A DNA stretch of 64,000 nt, taken from NCBI RefSeq assembly GCF_002266465.3, contig NZ_CP029427.2:3226501-3290500 (forward strand). The letters are read 5' to 3'. Below are positions 53,012 through 63,281 of the stretch, in pieces. The position numbers and the translations under genes were made by a program. The notes beneath the pieces were generated by a model, which made no database searches, had not been told where the DNA came from, and saw nothing but the letters and a program-made list of their open reading frames with translations. This DNA is from Bradyrhizobium symbiodeficiens. Its GTDB lineage: Bacteria > Pseudomonadota > Alphaproteobacteria > Rhizobiales > Xanthobacteraceae. Each line of letters starts with the position of its first letter. Positions within the stretch are counted from its first letter, which is position 1.

Positions 53012-54634
53012 ATGTCCGACATCGCCACCACCACAGCCGAATCGCCGGCCCGTTCCCCGCTTGCCGCGGAAGTGGCGCGGCGGCGCACGTTTGCGATCAT
53101 CTCCCATCCCGACGCCGGCAAGACCACGCTGACCGAAAAGCTGCTGCTGTTCGGCGGCGCCATCAACCTCGCCGGCCAGGTCAAGGCCAAGGGCGAGCGG
53201 CGCAACACGCGGTCGGACTGGATGAAGATCGAGCGCGAGCGCGGCATCTCGGTCGTGACCTCGGTGATGACCTTCGAGTTCGAAGGCCTCGTGTTCAACC
53301 TGCTGGACACGCCGGGCCACGAGGACTTCTCGGAAGACACCTATCGTACGCTCACGGCGGTCGATTCCGCGGTTATGGTGATCGACGCCGCCAAGGGCAT
53401 CGAGGCGCGCACCCGAAAGCTGTTCGAGGTGTGTCGTCTTCGGGATATTCCGATCATCACCTTCATCAACAAGATGGACCGCGAGAGCCGCGACGTGTTC
53501 GAACTGCTCGACGAGATCGAGAAGACGCTGGCGCTCGACACCACACCGATGACATGGCCGGTCGGCCGCGGCCGCGACTTCCTCGGCACCTACGACGTCG
53601 TCAATGGCGGCGTGCGCCTGCTCGAAGGCGGCGGCGCCAAGACCGGCGCGGCGCAGCAGATCGAGATCGCCGAACTCGCCAAGCTCAACGCCAATCTCGA
53701 CGTCTCCGCGGTCAAGGACGAGCTCGAGCTCGTCACCGAAGCGTCAAAACCGTTCGAGCTCGATGCGTTCCGCGAGGGCCATCTGACGCCGGTCTATTTC
53801 GGCAGCGCGTTGCGCAATTTCGGCGTCGGCGACCTCTTGGAAGGCCTCGGCAAGTTCGCGCCGGAGCCGCGCGCGCAGGACAGCGACCAGCGCAGGGTCG
53901 AGGCCACCGATCCGCGCATGAGCGCCTTCGTGTTCAAGATCCAGGCCAACATGGATCCGAACCACCGCGACCGCATCGCGTTCGCGCGCCTCTGCTCGGG
54001 CAAGCTCAGCCGCGGCATGAAGGCCAAGCTGGTGCGCACCGGCAAGAGCATGCCGCTGTCTAGCCCGCAATTCTTCTTCGCACAGGACCGTTCGGTCGCG
54101 GACGAAGCTTTCGCCGGCGACGTGGTCGGCATTCCCAATCACGGCACGCTGCGCATCGGCGACACGCTGACCGAGGGTGAGGATTTCAACTTCGTGGGCG
54201 TGCCCAGCTTCGCGCCGGAAATCGTCCGCCGCGTCCGCCTCACCGACGCAATGAAGGCCAAGAAGCTGAAGGAAGCGCTGCAGCAGATGTCGGAGGAGGG
54301 TGTGGTGCAGGTGTTCCGTCCGCGCGACGGCGCGCCGGCGCTGGTCGGTGTCGTCGGCGCACTCCAACTCGACGTGCTCAAGGCGCGGCTGGAGGCGGAG
54401 TATTCGTTGCCGGTCGAGTTCGAGGTCAGCGAATTCCAGCTGGCGCGCTGGGTTTCCTCGGAGGACCGCAAGAAGCTCGACACCTTCATCGCCGCCAACA
54501 CCTCCAGCATCGCCGACGACGTCGACGGCGATCCCGTCTATCTCGCGCGGAACGAGTTCTATCTCGGCTACACCAAGGAGCGCGCCGAGGGCATCGAGTT
54601 CACCAACGTCAAGGACGTCAAGAAGAAGGGGTAG
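53012..54634 (+). CDS. prfC: Peptide chain release factor 3
   Basis: A 540-residue translational GTPase that recycles RF1/RF2 from the ribosome. GTPase motifs: [19 protein letters not shown] (G1), [14 protein letters not shown] (switch I), [19 protein letters not shown] (G3), [11 protein letters not shown] (G4). Later domains include [19 protein letters not shown]. The C-terminus ends [10 protein letters not shown], full length. ATG 53012 ([10 protein letters not shown]) gives a slightly longer N-terminal tail than E. coli; no clear ribosome-binding site. Divergent from sugE. Confidence 0.97.
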   Translation: MSDIATTTAESPARSPLAAEVARRRTFAIISHPDAGKTTLTEKLLLFGGAINLAGQVKAKGERRNTRSDWMKIERERGISVVTSVMTFEFEGLVFNLLDTPGHEDFSEDTYRTLTAVDSAVMVIDAAKGIEARTRKLFEVCRLRDIPIITFINKMDRESRDVFELLDEIEKTLALDTTPMTWPVGRGRDFLGTYDVVNGGVRLLEGGGAKTGAAQQIEIAELAKLNANLDVSAVKDELELVTEASKPFELDAFREGHLTPVYFGSALRNFGVGDLLEGLGKFAPEPRAQDSDQRRVEATDPRMSAFVFKIQANMDPNHRDRIAFARLCSGKLSRGMKAKLVRTGKSMPLSSPQFFFAQDRSVADEAFAGDVVGIPNHGTLRIGDTLTEGEDFNFVGVPSFAPEIVRRVRLTDAMKAKKLKEALQQMSEEGVVQVFRPRDGAPALVGVVGALQLDVLKARLEAEYSLPVEFEVSEFQLARWVSSEDRKKLDTFIAANTSSIADDVDGDPVYLARNEFYLGYTKERAEGIEFTNVKDVKKKG

Positions 54635-54734
54635 AGCGCCCCAGCCAATTGCGCGCGAGCATGTGAACGCGCGCTGGCTTGACGCGTTCAAGGACGGTGC
54701 CACGTTTGTCCAAGTGGCATCGCGAGTTCGCATC

Positions 54735-55313
54735 ATGTGGCGCAGCATCTTCATTCTTCTCCTGCTGGCGATATCGATCGCTGCGGCCGACGCGCGGCGC
54801 CGCCAGATTAATCCGATCCCGTTCGCGCACGAGCCGTGCAGTGTGCTCGACGGCCGGCCCTGCACGCCGTCCTATTGCAGCCCGCTCGAACCCGGTCCCT
54901 GCATCCCGGAGATCGATTATCCCTACGGCCAGAACCTTCAGCTGACGATCCAAAGCGTGCCGTCCGAGGCCGATCGCGCAAAGTATCAAAAGCCCGATCA
55001 CGATCTCGACACGATCGGCGACCTCTTCGCCGAGCTGCGCAGCTGTTGGTCGCCGCCATCGGACAATATGCGCGCGGGCATGCAGATGTCGGTGCGTTTC
55101 AGCTTCAACAGGGCCGGTGGCCTGATCGGCCCGCCGCGCCTCACATTCGCGACCCCAGGCGTTCCGGCCGAAACCCGCACGACCTATCTGAATGCGATCA
55201 ACGCATCGCTGAACGCCTGCCTGCCGCTGAAATTCACCGACGGACTCGCCGGCGCCCTGGCCGGGCGGCCGATCGCGATCCGCTATGTCGACAATCGCGA
55301 GTTGGGAAAATAG
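54735..55313 (+). CDS. Secreted protein of unknown function with TonB-like C-terminal region
   Basis: A 192-residue protein with a signal peptide (MWRSIFILLLLAISIAAADA) and probable cleavage near ADA-RR. The mature part begins with a Cys/Pro-rich segment (EPCSVLDGRPCTPSYCSPLEPGPCIPE, six cysteines counting nearby ones) and ends with LRSCWSPPSDNMRAGMQMSVRFSFNRAGGL, similar in layout to the TonB C-terminal type domain of periplasmic proteins. Function unknown. It follows prfC by 100 nt. Confidence 0.65.
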   Translation: MWRSIFILLLLAISIAAADARRRQINPIPFAHEPCSVLDGRPCTPSYCSPLEPGPCIPEIDYPYGQNLQLTIQSVPSEADRAKYQKPDHDLDTIGDLFAELRSCWSPPSDNMRAGMQMSVRFSFNRAGGLIGPPRLTFATPGVPAETRTTYLNAINASLNACLPLKFTDGLAGALAGRPIAIRYVDNRELGK

Positions 55314-55320
55314 CTCTATC

Positions 55321-55376
55321 CCCTCATCCTGAGGAGCGCGTTCTTCACGCGCGTCTCGAAGGATGAAAGGCTCAGG
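55321..55376. repeat. Palindromic intergenic repeat (family C, copy 2)
   Basis: CCCTCATCCTGAGGAGCGCG faces CGCGCGTCTCGAAGGATGAAAGG; this is the short form of the CCTGAGG/CCTTCGAG hairpin family seen at 36407-36555. Confidence 0.7.
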
Positions 55377-55467
55377 TGTCGCAACAGCCGGCCTGCATGG
55401 TGAGAGTTGCGACCGCGGGCCAATCGATGATACGCCATTGGCGGGGGCTGCTTGAGGGGAGGATGTC

Positions 55468-56052
55468 GTGGGTCTGCTGGTCATGATCCTGGGGCTTGCG
55501 CTGTTTTTTGCGGCCCATGTGTTCACCACCAAACGTGAGGCGCGCGCGCAGGCGATCGCAAGGCTGGGTGAGGGGACCTACAAGATCCTCTATGCCGTGG
55601 TCTCGCTCGCGGGTCTCGCGCTGATCATCTGGGGCTTTGCGCATTACCGTGCGACGGGATGGATCGACGTCTGGTATCCGCCGAAGGCGATGAAGCACAT
55701 CACGCTCGCCCTGATGCTGCCCGCGGTGATCCTGGTGGTCGCCTCTTATTTGCGCGGCCGCATCTACGCGACGCTGAAGCACCCGATGCTGGCCGGCGTC
55801 AAGCTGTGGGCGGCGGCGCATCTTCTGGCCAACGGCGACCTTGGCTCCATCATCCTGTTCGGCTCGTTCCTGGGCTGGGCGGTCTATGACCGCATTTCGC
55901 TGAAACATCGCACCGACGGCGGCGGCCCGCCGATCCCGGTGGGCGGCGTCAGCAACGATCTGATTGCGGTCGCCGTCGGCGTCGTGGCCTATCTTGCGCT
56001 GGCCTTTGCGTTCCACCCGGTCGTGATCGGCGTTCCCGTGATCGGGGTCTAG
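55468..56052 (+). CDS. NnrU family membrane protein
   Basis: A 194-residue protein with about six helices matching the NnrU family (linked to nitric-oxide/nitrite reductase expression in some alphaproteobacteria): GLALFFAAHVFTTKREARAQAIARLGEG, YPPKAMKHITLALMLPAVILVVASY, LKHPMLAGVKLWAAAHLLANGDLGSIILFGSFLGWAVYDRI. The HPM...HLLANGD segment is the family signature. GTG start at 55468 with GGAGG 5 nt upstream. No denitrification genes lie beside it, so the link to nitrogen oxides is weak here. Confidence 0.9.
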   Translation: MGLLVMILGLALFFAAHVFTTKREARAQAIARLGEGTYKILYAVVSLAGLALIIWGFAHYRATGWIDVWYPPKAMKHITLALMLPAVILVVASYLRGRIYATLKHPMLAGVKLWAAAHLLANGDLGSIILFGSFLGWAVYDRISLKHRTDGGGPPIPVGGVSNDLIAVAVGVVAYLALAFAFHPVVIGVPVIGV

Positions 56053-56124
56053 CCGGTCGGCACAAGACGAAACCGTGATGTCCATGCGTGGAAGCCAATA
56101 AGAGCAACAAGCGGGGGCCCTTCG

Positions 56125-57717
56125 ATGGACTGGTCGCAATCTCAGATCCCGCCGATGCGGTTCGAGGGGCGCTTCGGCGACCGCGTGGTACCGGCCTTTT
56201 GCGACCGGCCGTCGAGCGTATGGGCGATGATCGCGGAGGCGCGCGATCGCAATGCCGACGGCGAGGCGCTGATCGCAGGCAATGTCCGGCTGAGCTGGCG
56301 GCAGGTTGTGGAGCAGGCTGCGCGGATCGCCGCGGGCCTCCGCAAGCTCGGCCTGCAGCGCGGCGACCGCGTCGCGATCCTGCTCGGCAACCGCATCGAA
56401 TTTCCGCTGCTGCTGTTCGCCGCCGCGCATGAGGGGCTGGTGACGGTGCTGCTCAGCACGCGCCAGCAGAAGCCGGAGATCGCCTATGTCCTCGCCGATT
56501 GCGGCGCCAAGATCCTGATCCACGAAGCAGGCCTCGCCGAGCGGCTGCCCGATGCGCAGCAGGTGCCTGATCTCGTACACCGCATCGCGGTCGACGACGA
56601 TCCGGCTCGCTCGCGCTTTGCGGCGCTCGCTGACAACCCGCCGGCGCCTGCGCCGGTCGAGGTGAGCGAGGAGGACACCGCGATGATCCTCTACACCTCG
56701 GGCACCACAGGCAAGCCGAAGGGCGCGATGCTCGCCCATTGCAACATCGTCCATTCCTCGATGGTGTTCGTGTCCTGCCTGCAATTGACGGACGCGGATC
56801 GATCGATTGCGGCGGTGCCGCTCGGCCATGTCACCGGAATCGTCGCCAACATCACGACGATGATCTGCTGCGCCGGTGCGCTGATCATCATGCCGGAGTT
56901 CAAGGCCGCCGATTATCTCAAGCTCGCCGCGCGCGAGCGCGTCACCTACACGGTGATGGTGCCGGCGATGTATAATCTTTGTCTGCTGCAGCCGGATTTC
57001 GACAGCTACGACCTGTCGAGCTGGCGCATCGGCGGCTTCGGCGGCGCGCCGATGCCGGTCGCCACCATCGAGAAGCTCAAGGCGACCATTCCCGGCCTGA
57101 AGCTGATGAATTGCTACGGCGCGACCGAGACGACATCGCCCTCGACGATCATGCCGGGCGAACTGACCGAAAGCCATATCGACAGCGTCGGCCTGCCGTG
57201 TCCCGGCGCGCGCATCGTCGCGATGGATCCGGACGGGCGCGAGCTGCCCGATGGCGAGATCGGCGAGCTCTGGATTCAGAGTGCTTCCGTCATCAAGGGC
57301 TACTGGAACAACCCGAAGGCCACCGCCGAGAGCTTCACCAGCGGATTCTGGCATTCGGGCGATCTCGGCTCGGTCGATGCGGATGGCTTCGTGCGCGTGT
57401 TCGACCGGCAGAAGGACATGATCAATCGCGGTGGTCTGAAGATCTATTCGGCCGAGGTGGAATCCGTGCTGGCCGGCCATCCCGCCGTGATCGAGAGCGC
57501 GATCATCGCCAAGGCCTGCCCGGTGCTGGGCGAGCGCGTCCACGCCGTGGTGGTGACGCGGGAGCCGGTCGCCGGCGAGGCCTTGCGGGCCTGGTGCGCC
57601 GAGCGCCTGTCCGACTACAAGGTTCCCGAGACCATGGCGATCACACCGGAGCCGCTGCCGCGCAACGCCAACGGCAAGGTGCTGAAGCGGCAGCTCCGGG
57701 AGCTTCTGGGCACTTGA
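56125..57717 (+). CDS. Class I adenylate-forming enzyme (acyl-CoA synthetase)
   Basis: A 530-residue AMP-binding enzyme. Motif A3 MILYTSGTTGKPKGAMLAH near residue 190, A5 LMNCYGATETTSPST near 330, A7 FWHSGDLGSVDADGFVRVFDRQKDMINRGGLKIY near 410, and the A10 Lys in NANGKVLKRQLRELL near the C-terminus. It links a carboxylic acid to CoA through an acyl-adenylate. The chain-length or aromatic preference cannot be read. ATG 56125 (MDWSQSQIPP). It stands alone. Confidence 0.93.
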   Translation: MDWSQSQIPPMRFEGRFGDRVVPAFCDRPSSVWAMIAEARDRNADGEALIAGNVRLSWRQVVEQAARIAAGLRKLGLQRGDRVAILLGNRIEFPLLLFAAAHEGLVTVLLSTRQQKPEIAYVLADCGAKILIHEAGLAERLPDAQQVPDLVHRIAVDDDPARSRFAALADNPPAPAPVEVSEEDTAMILYTSGTTGKPKGAMLAHCNIVHSSMVFVSCLQLTDADRSIAAVPLGHVTGIVANITTMICCAGALIIMPEFKAADYLKLAARERVTYTVMVPAMYNLCLLQPDFDSYDLSSWRIGGFGGAPMPVATIEKLKATIPGLKLMNCYGATETTSPSTIMPGELTESHIDSVGLPCPGARIVAMDPDGRELPDGEIGELWIQSASVIKGYWNNPKATAESFTSGFWHSGDLGSVDADGFVRVFDRQKDMINRGGLKIYSAEVESVLAGHPAVIESAIIAKACPVLGERVHAVVVTREPVAGEALRAWCAERLSDYKVPETMAITPEPLPRNANGKVLKRQLRELLGT

Positions 57718-57884
57718 GCCGGGCAGACGAACCCTGGGCTGTCCCGGGTGGTTAACGCCTTGATCGGGCTCGCTTTGCCTTGCCAGCGCCATATCGTTAG
57801 GGTACCTCGCCGCCACGTGGGGGACGGGATTCCTGACGCGAACGCCTTGGCGCGCGCACCCGGACGGGTATGGGATTAGCATAA

Positions 57885-58538
57885 GTGTCTGAATTATTTA
57901 ACGAAGTCGACGAGGAAGTACGTCGCGAACAGTTCAAGAAGCTGTGGGACAAGTATTCGATTGTCTTCATCGCCCTGATGGTGCTGGTCGTGGCTGCCGC
58001 CGCTGGCTGGCAGGGCTACAAGTACTTTCAGGCCCAGAAGGCCGCCGCAGCCGGCGCCGCCTTCGAGAAGGCTGCCGAGCTGTCCGAGCAGGACAAGCAC
58101 GCCGAGGCCGAGGCGGCCTTCACCGAGCTCGCCGGCAAGGCGCCGTCGGGCTATCGCACCCTGGCGCGCCTGCGTGCCGCGGCCGAGGCGGCGCCCCGCG
58201 ACGCCAAGGCTGCTGCCAAGATGTATGACGACATCGCTGCAGACCGCAGCGTCGGTGGTGAGTGGCAGGATCTGGCCAGGATCCGCGCCGCCGGTCTGCT
58301 GCTCGACAGTGCGTCCTATGCCGACATGCAGCAGCGGCTGGAGTCTTCCGCGGCGCCCAAATCAACCTTCCGCCATAGCGCCCGCGAGATGCTGGCGCTG
58401 TCGGCCTGGCGCAACAACGACATGACCGCGGCCCGCAAATGGCTCGACGCGATCGGTGAAGACGGCGAAACGCCGCCCGGCCTGCGCTCCCGCGCCGAGG
58501 CGCTCCAGGCCCTGCTTCCGCCCGTCGCCAAGAGCTGA
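57885..58538 (+). CDS. YfgM-like tetratricopeptide membrane protein
   Basis: A 217-residue protein with a cytoplasmic N-terminus (MSELFNEVDEEVRREQFKKL), one helix (IVFIALMVLVVAAAAGWQGY, residues about 26-45) and a periplasmic part of TPR-like helix pairs (KHAEAEAAFTELAGKAPSGYRTLARLRAAAEAA). This is the YfgM (DUF2133-like) type that works at the SecYEG translocon with periplasmic chaperones. GTG start at 57885. It heads the cluster yfgM-like, lipoprotein, der, as in many proteobacteria. Confidence 0.85.
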   Translation: MSELFNEVDEEVRREQFKKLWDKYSIVFIALMVLVVAAAAGWQGYKYFQAQKAAAAGAAFEKAAELSEQDKHAEAEAAFTELAGKAPSGYRTLARLRAAAEAAPRDAKAAAKMYDDIAADRSVGGEWQDLARIRAAGLLLDSASYADMQQRLESSAAPKSTFRHSAREMLALSAWRNNDMTAARKWLDAIGEDGETPPGLRSRAEALQALLPPVAKS

Positions 58539-58597
58539 GCAAAAGAGCTGAGCAAGAACAGCCGACGACGGTCCTTAAGACGTAAACGAGACACAAG

Positions 58598-59149
58598 ATG
58601 CGCCGCACGCCACGCTTGATCGCAGCCGCCGTCCTGATCGCCTTCACGGGCGTCCTGGGCGGCTGCTCCAGCTTCGATCCAAGCGACATGCTCGACTTCC
58701 TCGACACCAAGAAGAAGCTGCCGGGCGACCGCAAGCCGGTCTTCCCGGATGGCGTGCCGGGTCTGGAGCAGGGCGTGCCGAGAGAATTGTACAAGGGCGC
58801 GCAGCAGCAGCCGGATCCGAACGCGCCTGCCGTCGCGGCTTTGCCCGCGGAGCCGCCGCCCGAGCCGGCCAAGCCGGCGAAGGGAGCCAAGGCGAAGCAC
58901 ACCAGGCAGCCCGCCGCCGCAGCCGTCGCGCCCGCGGAGGCGCCCGCTGGCGAAGTCGACGGCGAGGCCCAGCCGGAGGCGGCGCCGGCCACGGCCGCTC
59001 CGCCGCCCAAGCACAAGATCGTCCGCAAGCGCACCACTGCGCCGCCGCCGGACCAGCCGGTCCAGCAGGCGCAACCGACCCAGACCACGCAGCAGCAGAC
59101 GCAGGGCAGCTTCCCGGCGCCGCTGCCGAGCGGCAGCTTCTCGCGCTAA
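58598..59149 (+). CDS. Proline/alanine-rich lipoprotein at the bamB position
   Basis: A 183-residue lipoprotein: MRRTPRLIAAAVLIAFTGVL followed by the lipobox LGGC and SSFDPSDMLDFLDTKKKLPGDRKPVFPDGV. Beyond residue 65 it is a low-complexity Pro/Ala/Lys/Gln tail (AEPPPEPAKPAKGAKAKH, QQAQPTQTTQQQTQ) ending FPAPLPSGSFSR. In many proteobacteria bamB, an eight-bladed propeller lipoprotein, occupies this place between yfgM and der; here only the N-terminal tether with the KKLPG.R segment resembles it. No propeller repeats are present. Confidence 0.75.
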   Translation: MRRTPRLIAAAVLIAFTGVLGGCSSFDPSDMLDFLDTKKKLPGDRKPVFPDGVPGLEQGVPRELYKGAQQQPDPNAPAVAALPAEPPPEPAKPAKGAKAKHTRQPAAAAVAPAEAPAGEVDGEAQPEAAPATAAPPPKHKIVRKRTTAPPPDQPVQQAQPTQTTQQQTQGSFPAPLPSGSFSR

Positions 59150-59197
59150 TTTTTCATTGCATTGACAGACGCGGCTCCGGCAGCGCACGAATGACTG

Positions 59198-60580
59198 ATG
59201 CCCTTCACAATTGCCATCATCGGCCGCCCCAATGTCGGCAAATCGACGCTGTTCAACCGTCTGGTCGGACAGAAGCTCGCGCTCGTCGACGACCTGCCGG
59301 GCGTCACCCGCGACCGCCGCGAGGGTGAGGCCAGGCTCGGCGATCTCGAATTCACCATCATCGATACCGCCGGCCTCGACGAGGGCGCCAAGGGCTCGCT
59401 GACCGCGCGGATGCAGGAGCAGACCGAGACCGCGATCGCGCAAGCCGATGCGCTGTTCTTCGTCGTCGATGCCCGCGTCGGTCTCACGCCCACCGACCGC
59501 GCCTTCGCCGATTTCGCCCGCAAGGCCAACAAGCCGGTGCTGCTGGTCGCCAACAAGAGCGAGGGCAAGCACGGCGATGCCGGCGCGATGGAAGCCTTCG
59601 CGCTCGGCCTTGGCGATCCCATCCAGATCTCGGCCGAGCACGGCGAGGGCATGGGCGAGCTTTACGACGCGCTCGCCAAGCTGATGCCGGAGCCCGTCGA
59701 AGAGGATGAGGCCGAGGACGACGCGCCCCTCACCGAGGAAGAGGCCGCGACGCGCCCGATCCGGGTCGCCATCGTCGGCCGGCCCAACGCCGGCAAGTCG
59801 ACGCTGATCAACCATCTGCTCGGCGAAGAACGCCTGCTGACGAGCCCGGAGGCCGGCACCACGCGCGATTCCATCGCGGTCGAGATCAACTGGAAGGGCC
59901 GCGAGTTTCGCGTGTTCGATACCGCAGGTCTCCGCCGGCGCTCCCGCATCGAGGAGAAGCTGGAAAAGCTTTCGGTCGCCGACGCCCTGCGCGCCGTCCG
60001 TTTTGCCGAAGTGGTCGTGATGATGATGGATTCGCAGAACCGCTTCGAAGAGCAGGATTTGCGCATTGCCGATCTGATCGAGCGCGAGGGCCGCGCTGTC
60101 GTGCTCGCCGTCAATAAATGGGATCTAATGGAGAGCAAGGGGGGCGGCGCGATCTCGGGCCTGCGTCGCGATGCCGACCATTTGCTGCCGCAGATCAAGG
60201 GCGTGCCGATTGTCGCCGTCTCGGGCCTGATGGGCGAGGGCATCGATCGGCTGATGCAGGCGATCCAGGACGCCTACGCGCTCTGGAACAAGCGCGTGTC
60301 GACTTCGGCATTGAACCGCTGGTTCGAGCAGGCAGTCCAGGCCAATCCGCCGCCGGCCGTGTCCGGCCGACGGCTCAAGCTCAATTACATCACCCAGACC
60401 AAGGCCCGCCCGCCGAGCTTCGTGCTGTTCTGCTCGCGCGCCGACGCGGTGCCGCAGTCCTATCTGCGCTACCTCATCAATTCCATGCGCGAGACTTTCG
60501 AGCTGCCGGGCACGCCGGTGCGCATCACCTTGCGTGAGAAGGCCAACCCCTTCGCCCACAAGCGCAAGCGGCCGTCATGA
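59198..60580 (+). CDS. der: Ribosome biogenesis GTPase Der (EngA)
   Basis: A 460-residue tandem GTPase needed for 50S assembly. First G domain: [35 protein letters not shown]; second G domain: [44 protein letters not shown]. The acidic linker [19 protein letters not shown] joins them, and a KH-like domain ends FAHKRKRPS. Length is normal. The next gene overlaps it by 4 nt (ATGA). Confidence 0.97.
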   Translation: MPFTIAIIGRPNVGKSTLFNRLVGQKLALVDDLPGVTRDRREGEARLGDLEFTIIDTAGLDEGAKGSLTARMQEQTETAIAQADALFFVVDARVGLTPTDRAFADFARKANKPVLLVANKSEGKHGDAGAMEAFALGLGDPIQISAEHGEGMGELYDALAKLMPEPVEEDEAEDDAPLTEEEAATRPIRVAIVGRPNAGKSTLINHLLGEERLLTSPEAGTTRDSIAVEINWKGREFRVFDTAGLRRRSRIEEKLEKLSVADALRAVRFAEVVVMMMDSQNRFEEQDLRIADLIEREGRAVVLAVNKWDLMESKGGGAISGLRRDADHLLPQIKGVPIVAVSGLMGEGIDRLMQAIQDAYALWNKRVSTSALNRWFEQAVQANPPPAVSGRRLKLNYITQTKARPPSFVLFCSRADAVPQSYLRYLINSMRETFELPGTPVRITLREKANPFAHKRKRPS

Positions 60581-61833
60581 GTGACGGCGCCGGCGAGGCG
60601 ATGGCGCAGGGCGCTGCGCCGGTCCGGCGCGGTGCCGTCGCCTTCATCTTCGTTACCATCCTCCTGGACATGCTCGCGCTCGGCGTGATCATGCCGATCC
60701 TGCCGAAGCTGATCGAGAGCTTCGTCGACAACGACACCGCGCACGCGGCGCGCATCTTCGGCCTGTTCGGCACCGCTTGGGCGCTGATGCAATTCGTGTT
60801 CTCGCCGCTGTTGGGGGCGCTGTCGGATCGCTTCGGGCGGCGGCCGGTGGTGCTGCTGTCGAATTTCGGCCTCGCCGCCGATTACGTGCTGATGGCGCTG
60901 GCGCCATCCCTGCTGTGGTTGTTCGTCGGCCGCGTGATCTCCGGCATCACCTCGGCCAGCATTTCGACGGCGTTTGCCTACATCGCCGATATCACGCCGC
61001 CGGAGCGGCGTGCGGCGGTGTTCGGCCGGATTGGCGCGGCCTTCGGCGCCGGCTTCATCCTGGGGCCAGCGCTTGGCGGCCTGCTCGGCGATATCGATCC
61101 GCGGCTGCCGTTCTGGGCGTCGGCCGCGCTCAGCTTCGCCAATGCGCTCTACGGGCTGTTCGTCCTGCCGGAATCGCTCGCGCCCGACAAGCGCCAGCCG
61201 TTCCGCTGGAGGAGCGCCAGTCCGGTCGGTGCGCTCCGCCTGCTGCGCTCCAATGCGATGCTTGCCGCGTTGTCCGTCGTCAATTTCATCGCGCAGGTCG
61301 CGCATGTCGTGCTGCCTTCGACCTTCGTGCTCTATGCGACCTATCGCTACGGCTGGGATTCCAAGACGGTAGGATTGACGCTGGCTATGGTCGGCATCTG
61401 CGCCATGGTGGTGCAGGGGCTCGCAATCGGCGCCATCGTGCGGGTGCTCGGCGAGCGGAATGCGCTCCTGCTCGGCCTGTGTTGTGGGGCGCTCGGCTTT
61501 TTGGTCCTCGGCAGTGCGCCGACCGGGCCGCTGTCCTGGATCGGGATTCCCATTCTGGCGCTGTGGGGCATCTCGGGTGCAGCCTCGCAAGCGCTGATGA
61601 CGCGGCTGGTCGCGCCCGATCAGCAGGGCCAGCTCCAGGGCGCGACCGCGAGCGTGCAGAGCGTGTCGCAGCTCGTCGGCCCCTTCCTGTTCACGCTCAC
61701 ATTTTCATATTTCATCGGCGCCAGCGCGCCGCTGCATCTGCCCGGCGCGCCGTTCCTGCTCGCGGCGATGCTGATGGTGGTCTGCGTGGCGATCGCGGTG
61801 CGGACGCTGGGGGCGGCGAAGACGGTCTCGTAG
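60577..61833 (+). CDS. MFS transporter (TetA-like DHA1 exporter)
   Basis: A 418-residue, 12-helix proton-drug antiporter close to the tetracycline-resistance group: [21 protein letters not shown] (helix 1), [22 protein letters not shown] (motif A), [35 protein letters not shown] (TetA-like segment and motif C). It begins inside the end of der (ATGA), an unusual partner. Many such chromosomal proteins do not give tetracycline resistance, so the name only shows family. Confidence 0.92.
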   Translation: MSDGAGEAMAQGAAPVRRGAVAFIFVTILLDMLALGVIMPILPKLIESFVDNDTAHAARIFGLFGTAWALMQFVFSPLLGALSDRFGRRPVVLLSNFGLAADYVLMALAPSLLWLFVGRVISGITSASISTAFAYIADITPPERRAAVFGRIGAAFGAGFILGPALGGLLGDIDPRLPFWASAALSFANALYGLFVLPESLAPDKRQPFRWRSASPVGALRLLRSNAMLAALSVVNFIAQVAHVVLPSTFVLYATYRYGWDSKTVGLTLAMVGICAMVVQGLAIGAIVRVLGERNALLLGLCCGALGFLVLGSAPTGPLSWIGIPILALWGISGAASQALMTRLVAPDQQGQLQGATASVQSVSQLVGPFLFTLTFSYFIGASAPLHLPGAPFLLAAMLMVVCVAIAVRTLGAAKTVS

Positions 61834-62034
61834 GGTGGGCAAAGGCGCACAAGCGCCGTGCCCACCATCCGTTCATGGAAGCAAGAAGTCGTGGGCACGC
61901 TTTGCTTTGCCCACCCTCCGGCAGCCTGTAATCGCCAAATCGAGCCGTATGGCGGATTAGCGAAGCGTAATCCGCCATCTCCCTCTGCGTAAGAAAAGAG
62001 GCGGGTTACGCCTTGCGGCTAACCCGCCCTACGA
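61830..62034. repeat. Composite palindromic intergenic repeats (family E)
   Basis: Three hairpins in tandem: GGGTGGGCAAAGGCGCACAAG facing GCTTTGCTTTGCCCACCC (61833-61917); ATGGCGGATTAGCGAAGCG with CGTAATCCGCCAT (61950-61979); GGCGGGTTACGCCTTGCGGC with TAACCCGCC (62001-62029). The composite is bounded by GTAGGG and CCCTAC. It starts inside the stop codon of the MFS gene. These resemble the GTAGGGTGGG-type repeats scattered in bradyrhizobia. Confidence 0.75.
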
Positions 62035-62054
62035 TGTGTGCTACGCTCTGGCGG

Positions 62055-63281
62055 TTACTTCTTCACCAGCGGACACTCGCTGTCCTTGAGCGGCTTGGCG
62101 GCGTCTTCCGCCGAGATCGTGGCGATCTGCTTGTAATAGTCCCACGGCCCCTTCGACTCCTCGGGCTTCTTCACCTCGAACAGGTAGGCCGGGATGAGGC
62201 GGCGGCCGTCCTGACGCAGCGGTCCGTTGCCGAACAGCGGATCGTCGGTCGGCAGCTCCTTCATCTTGGCGACGACCTTGGCGCCGTCATGCGGATTGCC
62301 GCCGAGCGCGTCCATCGCCTTCAGATAGTGCAGCACCATCGCGTAGTTGCCGGCTTGGGTCATCGACGGCATCGCGTTCTTGCTCGCGAGCGCCGAGAAA
62401 CGCTTGGACCATTCGCGGGTCTTGTCGTTCAGGTCCCAGTAGAACGATTCCGTGAAGGTCAGCCCCTGTGCGGTCTTCAGGCCCAGCGAATGCACGTCGT
62501 TGATGAACAGCAGCAATGCCGCGAGCTTCTGACCGGCGGAGACGATGCCGAATTCGGCCGCCTGCTTGATCGAGTTCGTGGTGTCGCCGCCGGCATTGGC
62601 GAGGCCCACGACCTTGGCCTTGGACGATTGTGCCTGGAGCAGGAAGGACGAGAAGTCCGCGGTGTTGATCGGATGCTTGACGCTGCCAAGCACCTTGCCG
62701 CCGTTTGCGGTCACGACCGCCGTAGTGTCGCGTTCGAGCGCGTGGCCGAAGGCATAATCCGCGGTCAGGAAGAACCAACTGTCACCGCCGGCCTTGGTCA
62801 ACGCCTTGCCGGTGCCGTTGGCCAGCATGTAGGTGTCATAGGTGTAGGAGACCGTGTTCGGCGTGCAGGCCTTGCCGGTCAGGTCGGCGGAGGCGGCGCC
62901 GGAATTAAGCAGGACCGCATTCTTTTCCTTGACGAGATTGCTGACCGCCAGCGCGACACCGGAGTTCGGCGTATCGGCAATCGCATCGACCTTCTCGTTG
63001 TCGATCCACTGCCGGGCGATGTTGACGCCGACGTCGGGCTTGTTCTGGTGATCGCCGCTGATAACGTCGATCTTCCAGCCTTTCTTGAGCAGGCCGGAAT
63101 CCTCGACCGCCATCTTGATCGCAACCACGGAATTGGGGCCGCCGATGTCGGCATAGAGGCTCGACATGTCGTTGAGCACGCCGATCTTGACGGTCTTGTC
63201 CTGCGCGTAGGCGGATGTTGCAAAGCCGAAGGCGGCACAGGCCAGAAGGGCCGCGGAGCGGCGCACGAGCGTCGTCGTCAT
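62055..63281 (-). CDS. Liv-type periplasmic substrate-binding protein (second copy)
   Basis: A 408-residue LivJ/LivK-like binding protein: signal peptide MTTTLVRRSAALLACAAFGF cleaved near SAYA-QDK, then VKIGVLNDMSSLYADIGGPN, ADTPNSGVALAVSNLVKEKN, GDSWFFLTADYAFGHALERD and FTESFYWDLNDKTREWSKRF. The same blocks occur in the binding protein at 47579; by eye they agree at well over half of positions. No permease or ATPase gene is adjacent within the window, so it may share the transporter at 46-51 kb or belong to an operon outside. Confidence 0.94.
   Translation of the reverse strand: MTTTLVRRSAALLACAAFGFATSAYAQDKTVKIGVLNDMSSLYADIGGPNSVVAIKMAVEDSGLLKKGWKIDVISGDHQNKPDVGVNIARQWIDNEKVDAIADTPNSGVALAVSNLVKEKNAVLLNSGAASADLTGKACTPNTVSYTYDTYMLANGTGKALTKAGGDSWFFLTADYAFGHALERDTTAVVTANGGKVLGSVKHPINTADFSSFLLQAQSSKAKVVGLANAGGDTTNSIKQAAEFGIVSAGQKLAALLLFINDVHSLGLKTAQGLTFTESFYWDLNDKTREWSKRFSALASKNAMPSMTQAGNYAMVLHYLKAMDALGGNPHDGAKVVAKMKELPTDDPLFGNGPLRQDGRRLIPAYLFEVKKPEESKGPWDYYKQIATISAEDAAKPLKDSECPLVKK

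Noticed and set aside
55372..57882. Minus-strand open frame of more than 800 codons opposite the nnrU-like and acyl-CoA ligase genes
   Set aside because: Antisense to genes with clear motifs and contains no recognisable domain.
60577..61833. Tetracycline-resistance gene
   Set aside because: The protein belongs to the TetA-like family but chromosomal members commonly have other substrates, and no TetR repressor is beside it.
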